This document shows, piece by piece, positions 41,367 through 53,562 of a stretch of 64,000 nt of DNA (its first letter is position 1; every line of letters starts with the position of its first letter). This DNA comes from Isoetes taiwanensis (lineage: Eukaryota > Streptophyta > Lycopodiopsida > Isoetales > Isoetaceae): assembly GCA_021234155.1 (NCBI GenBank), contig JAJEKV010000134.1, positions 564,501-628,500 of the forward strand, in the 5' to 3' direction. The notes under the pieces were generated by a model, which worked only from the letters and a program-made list of their open reading frames with translations, was not told where the DNA came from and did not search any database. The translations under genes and the position numbers were made by a program.

Positions 41367-42557
41367 AACTTCAAAATATCAGGTGGAAGCCCTAAAAGAA
41401 TCTGCAAGCTCTGACAAAGACCCTCACTAAAATCCCAATTTTATACTAAATTTTAAGCTTCTAAATGCAAAAATGTACCAAATACCTTCTTACCAAGATC
41501 GAATTTTCATTGACATGAACATCATAAACGACTTTTTCAGGCAAAACCCAAGCTCTGAGGTCTTGGACACATGATTAAAGTATAAAAAACAGAAATTTTG
41601 ATCAATTTTGCTTTATAATCTCGAATTTCTTCACGCATGGAAGGTGTTTCAGAGCTTCAAATCATCAATTTGGTCCATACCAATGGTAAGTCAATCGATC
41701 TCCGCGCTGGAGCCTTCATCATCTGCAAAAATCATGAGAGAGTTTGAGCGAAATATGACTATTGATCTTTTCCACCATTCATCTCTCTTGCAATTTGAGA
41801 TATTTTTTCTTTATGACTATTGCTTTATTGCATTTAACTTGCCCTAAGGCAAACAAGGTGCTGCGCACGAAGGGTTGCCCTCCAGTGCCTCGAGGGTGTG
41901 TTTGCATATTTTTAAATCTTCTTTATTTTATATTGAGCCTTTATAAATGTTGCATCTGACAAAGGGCATGGTTAATTTTAAGGCAAACATAGGATTGACT
42001 GCAAACCATAGCACTGCTTAGATGGATGTCTTATAGATAGCAATAAGGGCCATCTACAACCTGCTCTAAAATTTTAGTAAATATTATTGTACACATTCAA
42101 TTTTTAAGCCGATCGAAAACTTTCTATATATATGCTTAAAGTGGCCCTTTACCCTTTTTATTATAATCGTGTCAAAAAAATTGTATTTGAATTGATAAGA
42201 GGCATGTTTCAAAGTTTTCCCAAAAAGTCCATGAGATATCTGATAGTATTAATACATTACAGCTCTCACCATTCCCTTTCTGCAATAACGTCTGGAAGGA
42301 AACAAATAAAATCTAGGAACACGATGAGGAACCAGATCATCCTAGAAGGTTTTCTGTTGTTACACTGCAGGAACCTTCTTTCCATCTTCAATAAAATATA
42401 CATAAGAATCGGCACCTAAACATATAAACACGAACAATTGTGAGTACACCCTGCATTTATAAAATCAAACTGCGGACTCCTAGACAATGCAATGAAATAG
42501 ACAACACTACTCAAACAACAAAGTTTCTTTTTTCTTTTCTTTTTCTTTTTTTTCTTT

Positions 42558-42592
<35 letters not shown>

Positions 42593-43047
42593 GGGGGGGG
42601 GGTGTTATATCCAACACTCCTACTAGCTTTCTTGATGCGATATCTTGGTATCAAGTTTAGTGCAAGGCATATATAATATAGCTATTAGTTAGCTGCAAAT
42701 AGCAACGGTAAGCAAAATTACCATTTCAAGAATAGCCTCCATTCTAGTTATTACGGGAAACGATCTAACATAAAAACACACAAAACACAAAAGAAGGAGG
42801 AGGATGCATCGTCGAAAGCCATGGGAGAAGCTAATCAAGGACATTTACACCTAGGTAAATACTATCTACATCAATTGTCTTGCACCACAAAGAACGTGGA
42901 CTTAAAAGGCAATTTAAAATACCAATATATCTCTCCGAGATATTTCAAAATGTTGGTTAAAATTCCTACACACTACAAAGATGTGCCATACAAGAGATAA
43001 CTCATCAACGTATCCAAAGAGCATTGAAAGCAATAAGAGGTAAAAAA
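41367..43047. other. No gene recognised; long poly-T/G tract
   Basis: AT-rich sequence without recognised coding or element ends. 42527-42602 is a T-run ending in ten or more Gs, probably a microsatellite or the tail of an antisense retroposon. Confidence 0.35.
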
Positions 43048-43407
43048 ACAACGTTATAATAGGAAAGAGAAGTTCCCGGATCTCTCAAATATCGAGCCAA
43101 CCTCCCGCAAACATCACTAATGCACGTGGCATTGTACTCCTTGTAGAGCTTTCAATCCCGGAACTTCGGTTGTGCAAAGCTACTAAGCTTTTTTTTCTCT
43201 CAAAGTCGGGGTTTTGAACACTCAAAGTAAACAACGTTATAATAGGAAAGAGAAGTTCCCAGATCTCTCAAATATCGAGCCAACCTCCCCGCAGCATCAC
43301 TAATGCACGTGGCATTGTACTCCTTGTAGAGCTTTCAATCCGGAACTTCGGTTTTGCAAAGCTACTAAGCTTTTTCTCTCAAAGTCAAGGTTTTTGAACA
43401 CTCAAAG
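43048..43407 (+). repeat. 178-bp tandem duplication, with a third degenerate unit
   Basis: AACAACGTTATAATAGGAAA starts units at about 43049 and 43228. The two units are about 95 percent identical, and both contain CATCACTAATGCACGTGGCA and CGGAACTTCGGTT. A diverged third unit lies at about 43678-43800 (AAAGAGAAATTTTCAGAT, CAGCACCTTCAGACATGC). Non-coding. Confidence 0.75.
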
Positions 43408-44411
43408 TAATGACTCTTTTGTGCATCAGAGAAAACCGGTTCATCTTCCTCATGGTTGGATGAGGACGAGAAAAGGCACTAAATTGCATAGATTGTATCT
43501 TCACATGCATCGGGCCATACGCTCCAATCTACCAAAGACAAGGGCTCCTATGGTGTTTGCCTAAGTATTCTAACTCGTTGTCACACACTAGGATCGAGTA
43601 AGGAAATGTAATAAGGAATTGTCAAACTCATTGTCGACACTAAAATTGAGCAAGAAAATGTTATAAGGAATATCATCAGTAAAGAGAAATTTTCAGATAA
43701 ATTTCAAATGCATAAGCAACCCCCCAGCACCTTCAGACATGCTCCCTTCCAAATGCATTCTTTTAACTTTGGTTTTCTTTAATATTCAAGCACTAAGATC
43801 ACAAATCGCAATCTCTTGCATAGGTGGAAGCCAAATTCTATTTCATTAAACTACAAGATTTAATGTAAACACTAGCTTTCAAAAGATATCTACATTTTGG
43901 CAAATAGCTTTCAACTTGGTTATCTAAAATGTCACTCTTTACTTGGGTTTAGCATGCTTACAAAACTATAAACTATCAGAATTTTTGAAACTGACACATC
44001 CATCTATCTTGATGAAAGATGGACAGGGGCATTGGAGATCATCAAAGAATTAGAAAGGTATCCACGTAAAAGCCTCCTTGTCCCCATCCCTACAGATCTG
44101 AGATACATTCAAATGTATTTGAAACATGCTTCTATCCATTACCATTTATATTGGCGGTCTTGTCGCTAATGTCGATTCAAATGTGTTGGATAGCAGTCCA
44201 AAGAATATCAAAAGATACATTTCTCTCATATCATCACCGTCCGGTGATTGAACACCGTTGCTTAATTTCAGTTTTAGGAACATGCTAATGCCATTCGGAC
44301 ATAGGGCTTCAACTTTATAGCACCATCTATAGACCAATCGAAAATCATATGTAACCCGACTAATTTAGAAATCTAAACCAAACCAAGAAAAAGAATCACT
44401 TTAGAACTCAC
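43408..44411. other. Intergenic or intronic DNA 3' of DENR exons
   Basis: No recognised exon. The expected last DENR exon (VPESAIFFIEDGKK-type) could not be found here. The minus-strand ORF at 44337-44146 is not recognisable. Confidence 0.35.
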
Positions 44412-45120
44412 CTCTTTCCACGTTTCTGTGATGAAATCTATAATATCCATCATGATATCCCCTTGTACCTCTATCTGCTCTTTTTCAAGAGGGACCCTAA
44501 GAAATAAGAAATAATGAGAAAACAATCTGATTCAAAGACTCCTGTGTCTTTAAGTTTTATTAGATTACGATATAACATGCTACATACTAACTTGAATTTT
44601 CCTTAATCTCAACATAAACTAGAACACTCACTTTGACAACTGAGGCTCCACTAGCAAATTTCTTCTCCAATTTTTTGGAAGCATCGGTAAGCCTGATTCC
44701 TAATTGGATACAAAAAGAGCTCTGGTTAATAGGAACATGCAAAATAGCAGTAGTGCATGCACAATAAGTATACCAAACATATCAAGCCCTTTAATTATTG
44801 TGAGACATTTTCGCTTATTACGGACCACTTCCTCCACAACAATTTCAGGTTTTTCCTGCAAATAAAACAGAAAATGAAGTTGGATGCTAAATTAAACATT
44901 TCTTATGGAAAACGATCTTACCTTCCTTTTCACTTTGCCCCCAAGCAATCTTTTAATGTCTTCCTGTTTTTTGTGGGCACTCCCACGAGGGCACAATTAC
45001 AAGACCACAAGGTAAGAACGACATTATTAGTATTGCAGTCCTCAATAATATTGAGAGATACCTTGGCACGTAGACAAATCCCCTTTTCCATCGGATATTT
45101 CTAAGCTATCAAGTTGTTCT
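44412..45120 (-). pseudogene. DENR: DENR/TMA22 translation factor, partial intron-containing gene
   Basis: Minus-strand exons with splice borders: 44963-44922 (EDIKRLLGGKVKRK), 44855-44774 (EKPEIVVEEVVRNKRKCLTI to GLDMF), 44699-44632 (GIRLTDASKKLEKKFASGAS then VVK) and 44496-44412 (EKEQIEVQGDIMMDIIDFI then TETWKE). The acceptors TTTGCAG, ATTAG and CTTAG and the donors GTAAGA, GTATAC and GTGAGT are in place. A weaker exon ends at 45062 (LEISDGKGDLSTCQ). This is the SUI1 domain of density-regulated protein, which with MCT-1 recycles 40S ribosomes and aids re-initiation. The last exon has one extra base (GTCCCTCTTGAA instead of GTCCC-N-GAA type), shifting the frame. The N-terminal CxxC zinc part and the last exon were not found. 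Either a pseudogene or a duplicated fragment. Confidence 0.7.
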
Positions 45121-47216
45121 CACGCCTTCTCGCCTCTAAATGCAACAAATTTAATAAGCAGAATGCATAGACATAAAATTAGCGCTTGTAAAAGCTACCT
45201 TTTCAATAAAACGGATACAACTCAAGATGTTGAATTAACCGGGGTTTGCATTTTACAAACTCAAGCCCAAATTCGCAATATTCAATTTGGCAAACTACAC
45301 ATCGAGATGTTTTTACTTCTTATTGATCAGTATAACGAGAAAATTTGAAGCATCTCGAATTAACCAACTATAGTATCAATTCTTTAGATGCAATGATATA
45401 TCATTCTTAACAATACCTGGGAGTCGTTCCGCACTATGTAAAGAAAAGTTGCACTTACCTGCACATCATTACCATTTTCTCAGGTAAAAATGATATAGCA
45501 TACCATCGCTAATGCAAAAATTACCTAATCATCATGTCATGGATGAGAATTTGTGGAGGCAAAACGAGCCAGCTAAGGCACCAAATCGGTAAAACAGAGA
45601 CAAAGAAAGTACTGACGTAAATTAAACTGGAAAACTATGCATCAAACAAGCCCAAAAGCTACATATATCTGCTGCAAAACATTTCATACTTATATGCAAA
45701 GCTTTCAGAAGAGGCTAAGACCATAGTCTCCTCTCCTCTACATAAAGTAATATCGTTTAAATACTTGACCGCTTTGCACTATTTGAATGCTTCTAAGCAA
45801 ACCATCATAATTTAAATGCTTCTAAGCAAACCATCATAATGTGTTCTTGCGTTACCCGCAAAGAAGATTATAGGAGGATCTATGTTGAAACACTATGGCT
45901 ATGTTCTAGCTCCATATCATGGCCCTTCTCTTTGCAAATGCTTAACTATTAGCGTGATACAGAGGTGTTCATGCTTAGAATGCTTAAACCTTCATCGTAA
46001 TAAATACCAAAACCGGAAGACTTTACCCCACTCCTCCTCAGAATGGCGGCTTTGGAAGCGGTAATATCTCCTCTCCGTTGCCACCAAAATGTTTGTTAAT
46101 ATATTCTACGCTTTTATCGAATTAAAAGAAAAGATGATGGCATTGACACCAAGAGTAAAGTTAAAAAGAAAGGCCTTGTCCTATGGCGATGGCAAGGGAA
46201 AGAAGTAGCTAGTTATGTTGGACTTAATTTTCGAGAGAAAACACCCGTGAGCGTGGTCAAATATGGTGGTGAACATTTGCAGAAGTGCAGTTGATGCAGT
46301 TGTAGGCTTAAAAGCAACTTCTAGAATTTTGGTGCATATGATGAGCTTCATGCAGAATAAAGAGATCGAGATAGAACAAAACAAAGAGGTCGAGATGCTT
46401 CAAAGACTGATTTCCATGGATTATCTAATTTCCAATTCGCCTCCCTATCGCCGATGCAAATTATCTAATTTCCAATTTCGCCCCTATTGCCGGCGCTTGG
46501 GATGTTTAAGAAGAAAAGGAGGATGAGGAGGAAAGCATCCAAAAAAAAAACGAACAAGGTTTGGAGGTGTAAACTTACATGTCTTTACACGCCGATCGCC
46601 ACTGTTCTTCATCGCTTCCGGCCGGAAAGTTGCTTCACCAAGCTTTGCATCTCATCAAATAGATTGCTCCCGGCTTCTAGATACTCGTTTCTTGCTATTA
46701 AATCTAATTTCTTGCTTGAACTGAAATGCCACGTAAAATTTCCTTGTTTTGATCACTTGGGTCTTAAACCGAGCAATCCCTACCAGATTTCTTTTCCTGG
46801 TCATTTGGGTTTTTCCCATCTCTGTGCTTGTCCCTGCCAGACTTCTTGATTCCATTCTCTACGCCAAGATTTTGCTTTTTTCTACCGTCTCTTAGAAGCC
46901 GAAGATCTGACTGAAAAGCTTCTTGAATTAAAGTGCGTTATAGCGAGGACCCAGCACCAGTTAGCCGGTTTCGAATGTGGCTGCCCACCAACAGCGGTCA
47001 CCGCCCATTTACCTACGATAGCAAGTTTTTAGCAGTCATTGGCATATTTCAGGCATATACTGGCATATGCTTGAAATATGCCATACACCCACATAAACAA
47101 GGGCTTGCCCCCCTAGGGGCAACCCAAAAATTACCATTTCTTTTCTAAATCTTTCTCATTGTATATATCATTATGATGGCGCTACATAGTATAGATGTAT
47201 GCTATGAACACATTAC
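45121..47216. other. No gene recognised; possible 5' DENR introns
   Basis: The N-terminal DENR exons would lie here if the gene were whole, but none was recognised. A 27-bp direct repeat AAATGCTTCTAAGCAAACCA... occurs at about 45784 and 45812. A second pair, AAATTATCTAATTTCCAAT, lies at about 46422 and 46459. Other frames are unconvincing. Confidence 0.35.
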
Positions 47217-47780
47217 AAGTTATATTTTGGTGTTGTACACCTTAAAAGCTCTAAAATATTACAATATTACCTTTTTTAATAGGTTTGGGGGAATCAGTTA
47301 AAACCTCCATTTCCTTGATAGGTTTGGAGGGATTCGTAAAACCCCCAGTTAGCTCTTCTTTGTGCCAAAGAAGACTAACTTATTATGTAAAAATGCAAAA
47401 AGTCTTGAAGTTGGTGATCGAGGGGACCTGCCACACCTTTTTATTTGGGCATGATGTTGACCGGAGTTTTGGCAAGTCCGAGTCAACATAGAAGAATTGC
47501 ACTAAAGGCCTTTTGGGGGGGGGGGGGGGGGTTGGTGAAGATCAAGGGTCTACATCTATTTGTGTTTGTTAACTAAATTTAAAGGCTTTGATCAACTTGT
47601 GCTTATTGTTAAAGATAATGACAAAAGTTGTTAAAAGGGAGAAGTAGACAAAATAGGGGGAGATTGATGAGGTGTAAAAATAAAGGGGCCTAGATCATAA
47701 CAAGTGGATGGCTGAGATTGATGTAAAAAATTATAAATGTTTTGAGGGAACTTGTTCTCCTCCTCTTTGGCTCTTGGGTC
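47217..47780 (+). repeat. Interspersed repeat family A, copy 3
   Basis: Aligns with 14477-15000 and 15615-15903: AAGTTATATTTTGGTGTTG start, CCCCCAGTTAGCTCTTCTTT, GCCAAAGAAGACTAACTTAT, GATGTTGACC, a long G-run at 47514-47531, AGATCAAGGGTC, TTGATCAACTTGTGCTTATT, and TCTCCTCCTCTTTGGCTC at the end. No ORF. Confidence 0.7.
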
Positions 47781-48604
47781 TACCATGGAGAATCTCATGA
47801 GTATGTATTTTCCTTTGTTCAAATAGAAAAGTGATACATCATCAATCTTGTTAATTTGGAAATTTCCGGTCTGGAGAAAAACGTTTTTGGAATTTTTTTT
47901 CAGGTAGTTCGCTAAGGTTTTGGGGCTTCTGCCAACCGAGAAAAAAAATCCGACTTCCGAAAATCAACAAAATTTCTTTAGGTATGATTTTCAATTTCAA
48001 CTTTTCCCTTCCTAATCGTGGGCATAATCGATTTTCCCCTTTCAAGCTTTAGCATGCATATGTCACAATTGCGGGTCAAAGGCTGTTTCTCCATCGGAGA
48101 TGCATTACATAAGGGCGGAATCTAGGTTTCATTTCCAAGCTCGCCAAGAGAAATTTGCAGGAGTGTACTACACCGTATCTTATTCTTGGCTTTTGTCGTT
48201 GTTGGCTTAGCCAGGTCTTTCTCTGTTCTAATCCTCTGTGAAGGGCTCATCATTTAAATTTTCTTATTGTGATTCAAGAAGTTTTGTCCAAGCCACACCT
48301 CTTGGATTCCTGTCAAGACTTTGATTGAAGGCTTTAAAGCAAACGCTGTTGGCTCTTTCCATTATCGAACCAGGTTTGTTACATCAATTATTTTTGCAGA
48401 AAAGAACATATGTTTTGTTTAGACTATAATGCTGCAGGGAGAGCAAAGAACTGGAATGGCATGCACCATTTTCTCAGTTTTTCTACTTTGCAGATAGCAT
48501 ACAGGATCACAAGCACTGGGGATAGAGGAATAGAGCCCTTTCATGCATATACTACAATATGTTTAAAGTTTCTAAAGGTTTGGCCTCTTATCTCTGTCCT
48601 TTGT
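47781..48604. other. No gene recognised
   Basis: AT-rich sequence. Candidate splice-like sites exist but no protein family could be traced. Confidence 0.3.
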
Positions 48605-49274
48605 AAGCCTAAAATATGAAATGTATGGTTAAAAGAAGTAAGAGGCAAACTTTATTGCATGTGGCTAATTAAGCTGGTTCCTTAGAAATTATATTCATTA
48701 GTACAAGACATCCTCTAGGACTCAAGAGGTTCAGGTAGGAAAGCAACTTCTCGAGCTGAAGCTGCTCTCTAAATTTGTCACAGATGAAGACTAAGATGCA
48801 ATCTGTAAGGTTTTTTTTATGGATGCATCCATATTGTTTTCCATAAGGTGGGAAATCTTTATATTTTGTTTGGCGGCCTTTGTAAATGAATTTCTCTGAG
48901 ATCTGATTTTTATGATGGATGCAATAAGATTCTGAGTTTAAGCCTAAAATATGAAATGTATGGTTAAAAGAAGTAAGAGGCAAACTTTATTGCACGTGGC
49001 TAATTAAGCTGGTTCCTTAGAAATTATATTCATTAGTACAAGACATCCTCTAGGACTCAAGAGGTTCAGGTAGGAAAGCAACTTCTCGAGCTGAAGCTGC
49101 TCTCTAAATTTGTCACAGATGAAGACTAAGATGCAATCTGTAAGGTTTTTTTTATGGATGCATCCATATTGTTTTCCATAAGGTGGGAAATCTTTATATT
49201 TTGTTTGGCGGCCTTTGTAAATGAATTTCTCTGAGATCTGATTTTTATGATGGATGCAATAAGATTCTGAGTTT
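48605..49274 (+). repeat. 335-bp perfect-register tandem duplication
   Basis: AAGCCTAAAATATGAAATGT starts at 48605 and again at 48940, and each unit ends with GCAATAAGATTCTGAGTTT. The only change noticed is GCATGTGGC to GCACGTGGC, so the duplication is recent or an assembly duplicate. The 335-bp period shifts any reading frame, so the antisense ORFs across it are not meaningful. Confidence 0.85.
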
Positions 49275-49312
49275 AGTTTGTTATTTACCATAATACTCAT
49301 ATTGGTTGACAG

Positions 49313-49424
49313 GAAGCACAAAATGGAGCAGCAAGGTGAAATGCTCAGAGTGAATTCAATGTTGGGCTTCCAGAACTTCCAAGCACTTTCCCAAGGAGAA
49401 CTACATTTGAAACAAGTTCAACAG
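49313..49424 (+). other. Candidate orphan exon (112 bp)
   Basis: Bounded by GGTTGACAG on the left and GTGAGG on the right, with an open frame that reads KHKMEQQGEMLRVNSMLGF and ends QALSQGELHLKQVQQ. The Gln-rich composition and clean splice borders look like an exon of a plant nuclear or transcription-related protein. No neighbouring exon or family was recognised. It is weak evidence on its own. Confidence 0.35.
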
Positions 49425-50695
49425 GTGAGGCAGAAGCCCTACTTTGTAGCACTATCATGTAGTCTCTATACTTGCTGGAAATAAATACAGGTCATTAGTT
49501 CAGAGGCCAATTGCCCAATTTGCCTAAAGATTGTAGTACATCTTAACGTTGTTGTAACCATAACAGACATGCATATATTGTGGTTGTTGTTAACAGTATC
49601 TCTAGCTTTCATTAGCAATGCTCTGCTATAAGGTCAAGCCATTATATAGAGTCTTCTGAATTAAAATCCCAACTGCAGGTCAGTAGCGTAAAAATCACAT
49701 CTTATAGATTCTTCTTCTAGCTATTGATCTTATTGGCACTACGAAAAGCTATGTTTAGGCTACGTATAGAAACAAGTTCTTTGTTTACTTATGCTTATTC
49801 AGTCATTGAAATGTTCCAAACTTATGTTCACAATGCAGATTGAGATTGGGCAAATTCGAGGGTAAAACTATAGAAACATTCAATTCAGTGATAGATAAAG
49901 AGGATTTACAGGTCACAAACACCTTCACTTTGATCGGCTGAGCTGTTGTGGACCGATACCCCCTATCAATTCCCGCGTATAATATCAATAGGTAAGGTAA
50001 GATAAGATGTCCCAGTTCCTGGCAAGCAACAGAACAAGTGCATATTTTATATTTCACATCTGGCTCACTTGCACTTTGTTTGTTGAATAAGGATATCTTT
50101 TAGCCAGTGATGTGGACAATATGTATTGTGCAGCATCTACTTGATATTGTGGAACGGACAGCTATTGCATTCAACTGTTTATGTCATATAAATGTTTAGT
50201 TGACAAATCACAAATCACAGTGCCAAATGTGTAATCTACATGGAACGCAAGTGTTTGTGTACACATCATACATGCGTTTCCTTCCCTTTGGCCAACCAAA
50301 TGTCACATGTTTTTCTTTGAGATTGAAAATGTCTACAATTTTGTAGCTTTATGTAGCTTGCTAAGTTCAAATACATTTATCATTTATAAATGTTGATGTC
50401 CATTACTTATCCGTCTTCCTAAAGCATTGATTAGAAATAACATTTTAACTTTCACATCATTTAACTGTGTTCCTATATATTTTTAGTTGCTAAAGTATTG
50501 GCAAAACCTTTACATTTCAAATTGTATTGATTGTACTTAGCTAAGTTTTTTTAATAAGCAAACTAGATCCATGAGTTTGGTGGTGAAATTAAAACATTTC
50601 AAATTGCTTCTCACCTTGCTATATGCTCAATGGTCAAATAACTTCTATAGCAGCGGTAAATAAATTAGCCTCTGCGCTACCAATAAAAACTAATA
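49425..50695. other. No gene recognised
   Basis: AT-rich intergenic-type sequence without recognised exons, repeats or termini. Confidence 0.3.
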
Positions 50696-51713
50696 CCATT
50701 CTAGAATGGGACTCGCATGAAACCAACAAACCGCCCGACTTGCTTCTCATTCATCTCAACAGATTTTCTACAATGGAGGATAGTGGGTAGCCGCACACAT
50801 GCGAACTACCCAAAAAATAAAGGGAAAATACAATTATATCATTTGGACCCCAACAAAATACAATGCTAATAGAGATTGGGCTAGTGTACCTGCCGAAAGC
50901 TTATCACCGGGATTAAAAAACCCCGCCCTTTCGGGTTTTCGAGGAAAAACCCTAGTGATAAGCCTTCGGCAAGGGGCTTGGACAAACGCAAGGCATAAAA
51001 ATCGCTCCCAAAACCCACGAATGGAAAAGCCGAAACAGATGCCGCTCGCTAACCTGTACCTGCACATCACCAACAAAACAACAAGACAAAACAAACCTCC
51101 CAAAATGGAGGGGCTGATTACTGTGGCGTGCCGCGATAAAAAATACAAAACAAAGAGGGGAGGGTGGGTTCAAAGAGAATAAGGTACTGCTGAGAGAGAA
51201 GAGGAAGCGCCGATGAGATGTTGATGCAGAATGGCGCCTAAAATAGCGAACTCCCAACCAGAATGGGCATGCGCCGCCCGCATGCATGCAAAACGAGCAT
51301 GCTCGTCCCATTCTAGAATGGCGATCCGATGTCTCGGATCGATGGGATTCTAGAATGGGACTCGCATGAAACCAACAAACCGCCCGAATACCAAAGGACT
51401 TCCTTACAAACTAGGATCGAGGACGAAGGTCACAGGATGAAGGCTAAAGGCTGGAAAAGGACAGCAAGAAAGAAACGCCAAATTGGCCAACCCAAGCAGG
51501 GAGAAGCCCCTCCCCTGCCTGGGAAACAATTCAAAGAGAATAAGGTAATGCTGAGAGAGAAGAGGAAGCGCCGATGAGATGTTGATGCAGAATGGCGCCT
51601 AAAATAGCGAACTCCCAACCAGAATGGGCATGCGCCGCCCGCATGCATGCAAAACGAGCATGCTCGTCCCATTCTAGAATGGCGATCCGATGTCTCGGAT
51701 CGATGGGATTCTA
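50696..51713 (+). repeat. Palindrome-rich direct repeats
   Basis: The perfect palindrome CCATTCTAGAATGG occurs at 50696-50709, 51308-51321 and 51668-51681. A 184-bp block is duplicated at 51169-51352 and 51530-51713, spaced 361 bp. It begins TTCAAAGAGAATAAGGTA and includes GCATGCGCCGCCCGCATGCA and CGATCCGATGTCTCGGATCG, itself a palindrome. CTAGAATGGGACTCGCATGA starts both 50701 and 51350. It may be the interior of a Helitron or another non-autonomous element ending at 52261. Confidence 0.7.
50890..50969 (-). mobile_element. LINE 3' UTR hairpin remnant
   Basis: On the minus strand it reads GGTTTTTCCTCGAAAACCCG, then a GGGCGGGG-TTTTTTAA run. This is the conserved 3' UTR hairpin of the LINE family (compare 37659-37696 and 58325-58362). 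It is framed by an inverted pair, GCCGAAAGCTTATCAC and GTGATAAGCCTTCGGC. The terminal block and tail are not clearly present. Confidence 0.5.
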
Positions 51714-52233
51714 GACCAACATGCCGATTGCACAACATCCTTTGCAACGACTTCACATTATTGATTGGTTGTACATTAATACTTCTTTTCCAGGGACTAT
51801 ATAAAACATCATTATCTAGCCACAACATGAAACATGTGAATTGTGGCTGCAATGGGATGTAACTACATGTAACAATGCAATTGTGAATGGCAAACATATA
51901 ATTTCCAATGTTAACAGCGCAACAAAACAATCATTAGTTGCATATCCATCTGCATTTCTAGGAATAACAATGAACTACTCCATTTTTCCAATCCTAATTA
52001 TGCTTATTTGTTGTTGTCCTAAATATGGGACACCGGACATCTCATGAGAATAAAACTAGCCAATGTTGACCTTATACAAATTTAATGAATCATACCAATT
52101 ATGTGAATGTGCTCCTATTGCCAATAGACGATATAGCATACTAGAACAATACTGAACATCGTAACACAAAGATTTTCTAAAGCCTAGCAACATTCTATAT
52201 GCACATCATTCCTGCATAATATGTTATAGTAAA
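51714..52233. other. AT-rich stretch upstream of Helitron end
   Basis: No gene. Probably the interior of the non-autonomous Helitron whose 3' end is at 52261, but its 5' TC end was not located. Confidence 0.35.
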
Positions 52234-52261
52234 GCCCGGCAACGCCGGGCACCATTACTAG
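52234..52261 (+). mobile_element. Helitron 3' terminus
   Basis: A 7-bp stem hairpin GCCCGGC-AAC-GCCGGGC (52234-52250), seven bases, then CTAG (52258-52261) followed by T. A short GC hairpin just before CTRR, inserted next to T, is the diagnostic 3' end of plant Helitrons, which move by rolling-circle transposition. No Rep/helicase gene is visible, so it would be non-autonomous. Confidence 0.65.
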
Positions 52262-52876
52262 TTGTTTTCAAATCTTCCATTCTCATGCTTTTTCAAAATT
52301 TCGTACTCTCTTGTTTTTTTCTTTTTCATTCTTTATTCACTCTTTATCCATCTCATTTTTTCCCTTTCCATTCTTTATTCATTCCAATATTTGTTTTTTG
52401 TTTAATGCATTATAACCGGTAAATGCTACTTTTTTTTTTATCTAGTAGGGTGCCTCCCTCATGACAATACTATTGTAGCATATATGAATAGGAGATTTGG
52501 CTATTGAACCATTAGTGATGCTCATAGATAGTGATGAGTATTCTATGCATTGCCATACATTATGAATTTCAAATAGACCTTGTGGTTGATTTGCAAGTTG
52601 GATAAATTTGCAAGAATAAGATTTTGCAATTGACCATAATTCATGCTTGCCTTGTTCTTATTCCATATTTTGCCTTCCTATTCTAATCGAGCACCAAATC
52701 TGTCACACTATTCGAATGATGCTGGGAGTTGGAAAATCCCTACATCAGTCTGTATCTTGTATTGCTAGTTATATGTAATCATCAATATGACTCATTTTAG
52801 ATGTCGTGTTCACATACTGTACCAAATGGAGTACATGTTTTGTGTATCTCAAAGATATTATCTGCATCATGGGTAT
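52262..52876. other. Intergenic DNA left of the Copia element
   Basis: T-rich at first. It includes a third copy of the GATG...CATC palindromic motif at 52718-52746, preceded by ATCTGTCACACTATTCGAAT, which resembles the sequence before the 38190 copy. No gene. Confidence 0.4.
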
Positions 52877-53562
52877 TATTAGAGTTTTCTAGATTTGATC
52901 CTTTTAAATCAACAATAGAGCAATCACAACTTAGAAAACCATAATAACTTGCCATGCATACTTTGGCTTTAACAACAACTTTAACCTTTGAAAATAATCT
53001 AGATAAATCACTGTAGCAATGGGATCGATTATATCACTGTAGCAAAGGTCTCCATTCACTATAGCAATGCAATTATCAAAACATCTTTCTTCATTCAATT
53101 TCCTCCTTGAGAGGTCGACTACAATGCTGTATATCTGTGTATTTTGTTTACAGGGAATAATTCGTCTTTATCAGGTTTTTCTCAATGGTTTAGGCTGTCA
53201 ATCCAGCCTTTTGACTGTTTTCTAAATTTACCACCTTTGTCGCCTAGTCTTCGATCTTATCTGTTATTTACATGCTTATAAACAATGAACATTATAATTC
53301 AATGGTCTCAACGGTCTCGGTCTTTTATAATATAATGGTCTTAAACCATTAACTTGTCTCTTAACCTTTACCATATGAAACCTAGGTTAACCTTCAACCA
53401 TGTATCAAGGAGTGCATGGATCAACATGGCACTTCCATAACTTATATCTTCTGACTATATATATTGCAATGGTTCCCCTGTATAATTAATAGCCAAATAA
53501 TTATGCTCAATTCTCAACACTTATTCTAATTATGCAATGAACTCAATAACACATTTCCAACA
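52877..53562 (-). repeat. Copia 3' LTR (left in window)
   Basis: 686 bp. On the minus strand it starts TGTTGGAAATGTG and ends CTCTAATA, that is TG...TA instead of TG...CA. It matches 60241-60926. Confidence 0.9.

Noticed and set aside
42440-42676. Plus-strand frame with a poly-Phe run
   Set aside because: Translation of the poly-T/G tract, with no other coding signal.
48669-49321. Two nearly identical 104-105-codon minus-strand frames
   Set aside because: They arise from the 335-bp tandem duplication. No family, and the duplication period is not a multiple of three.
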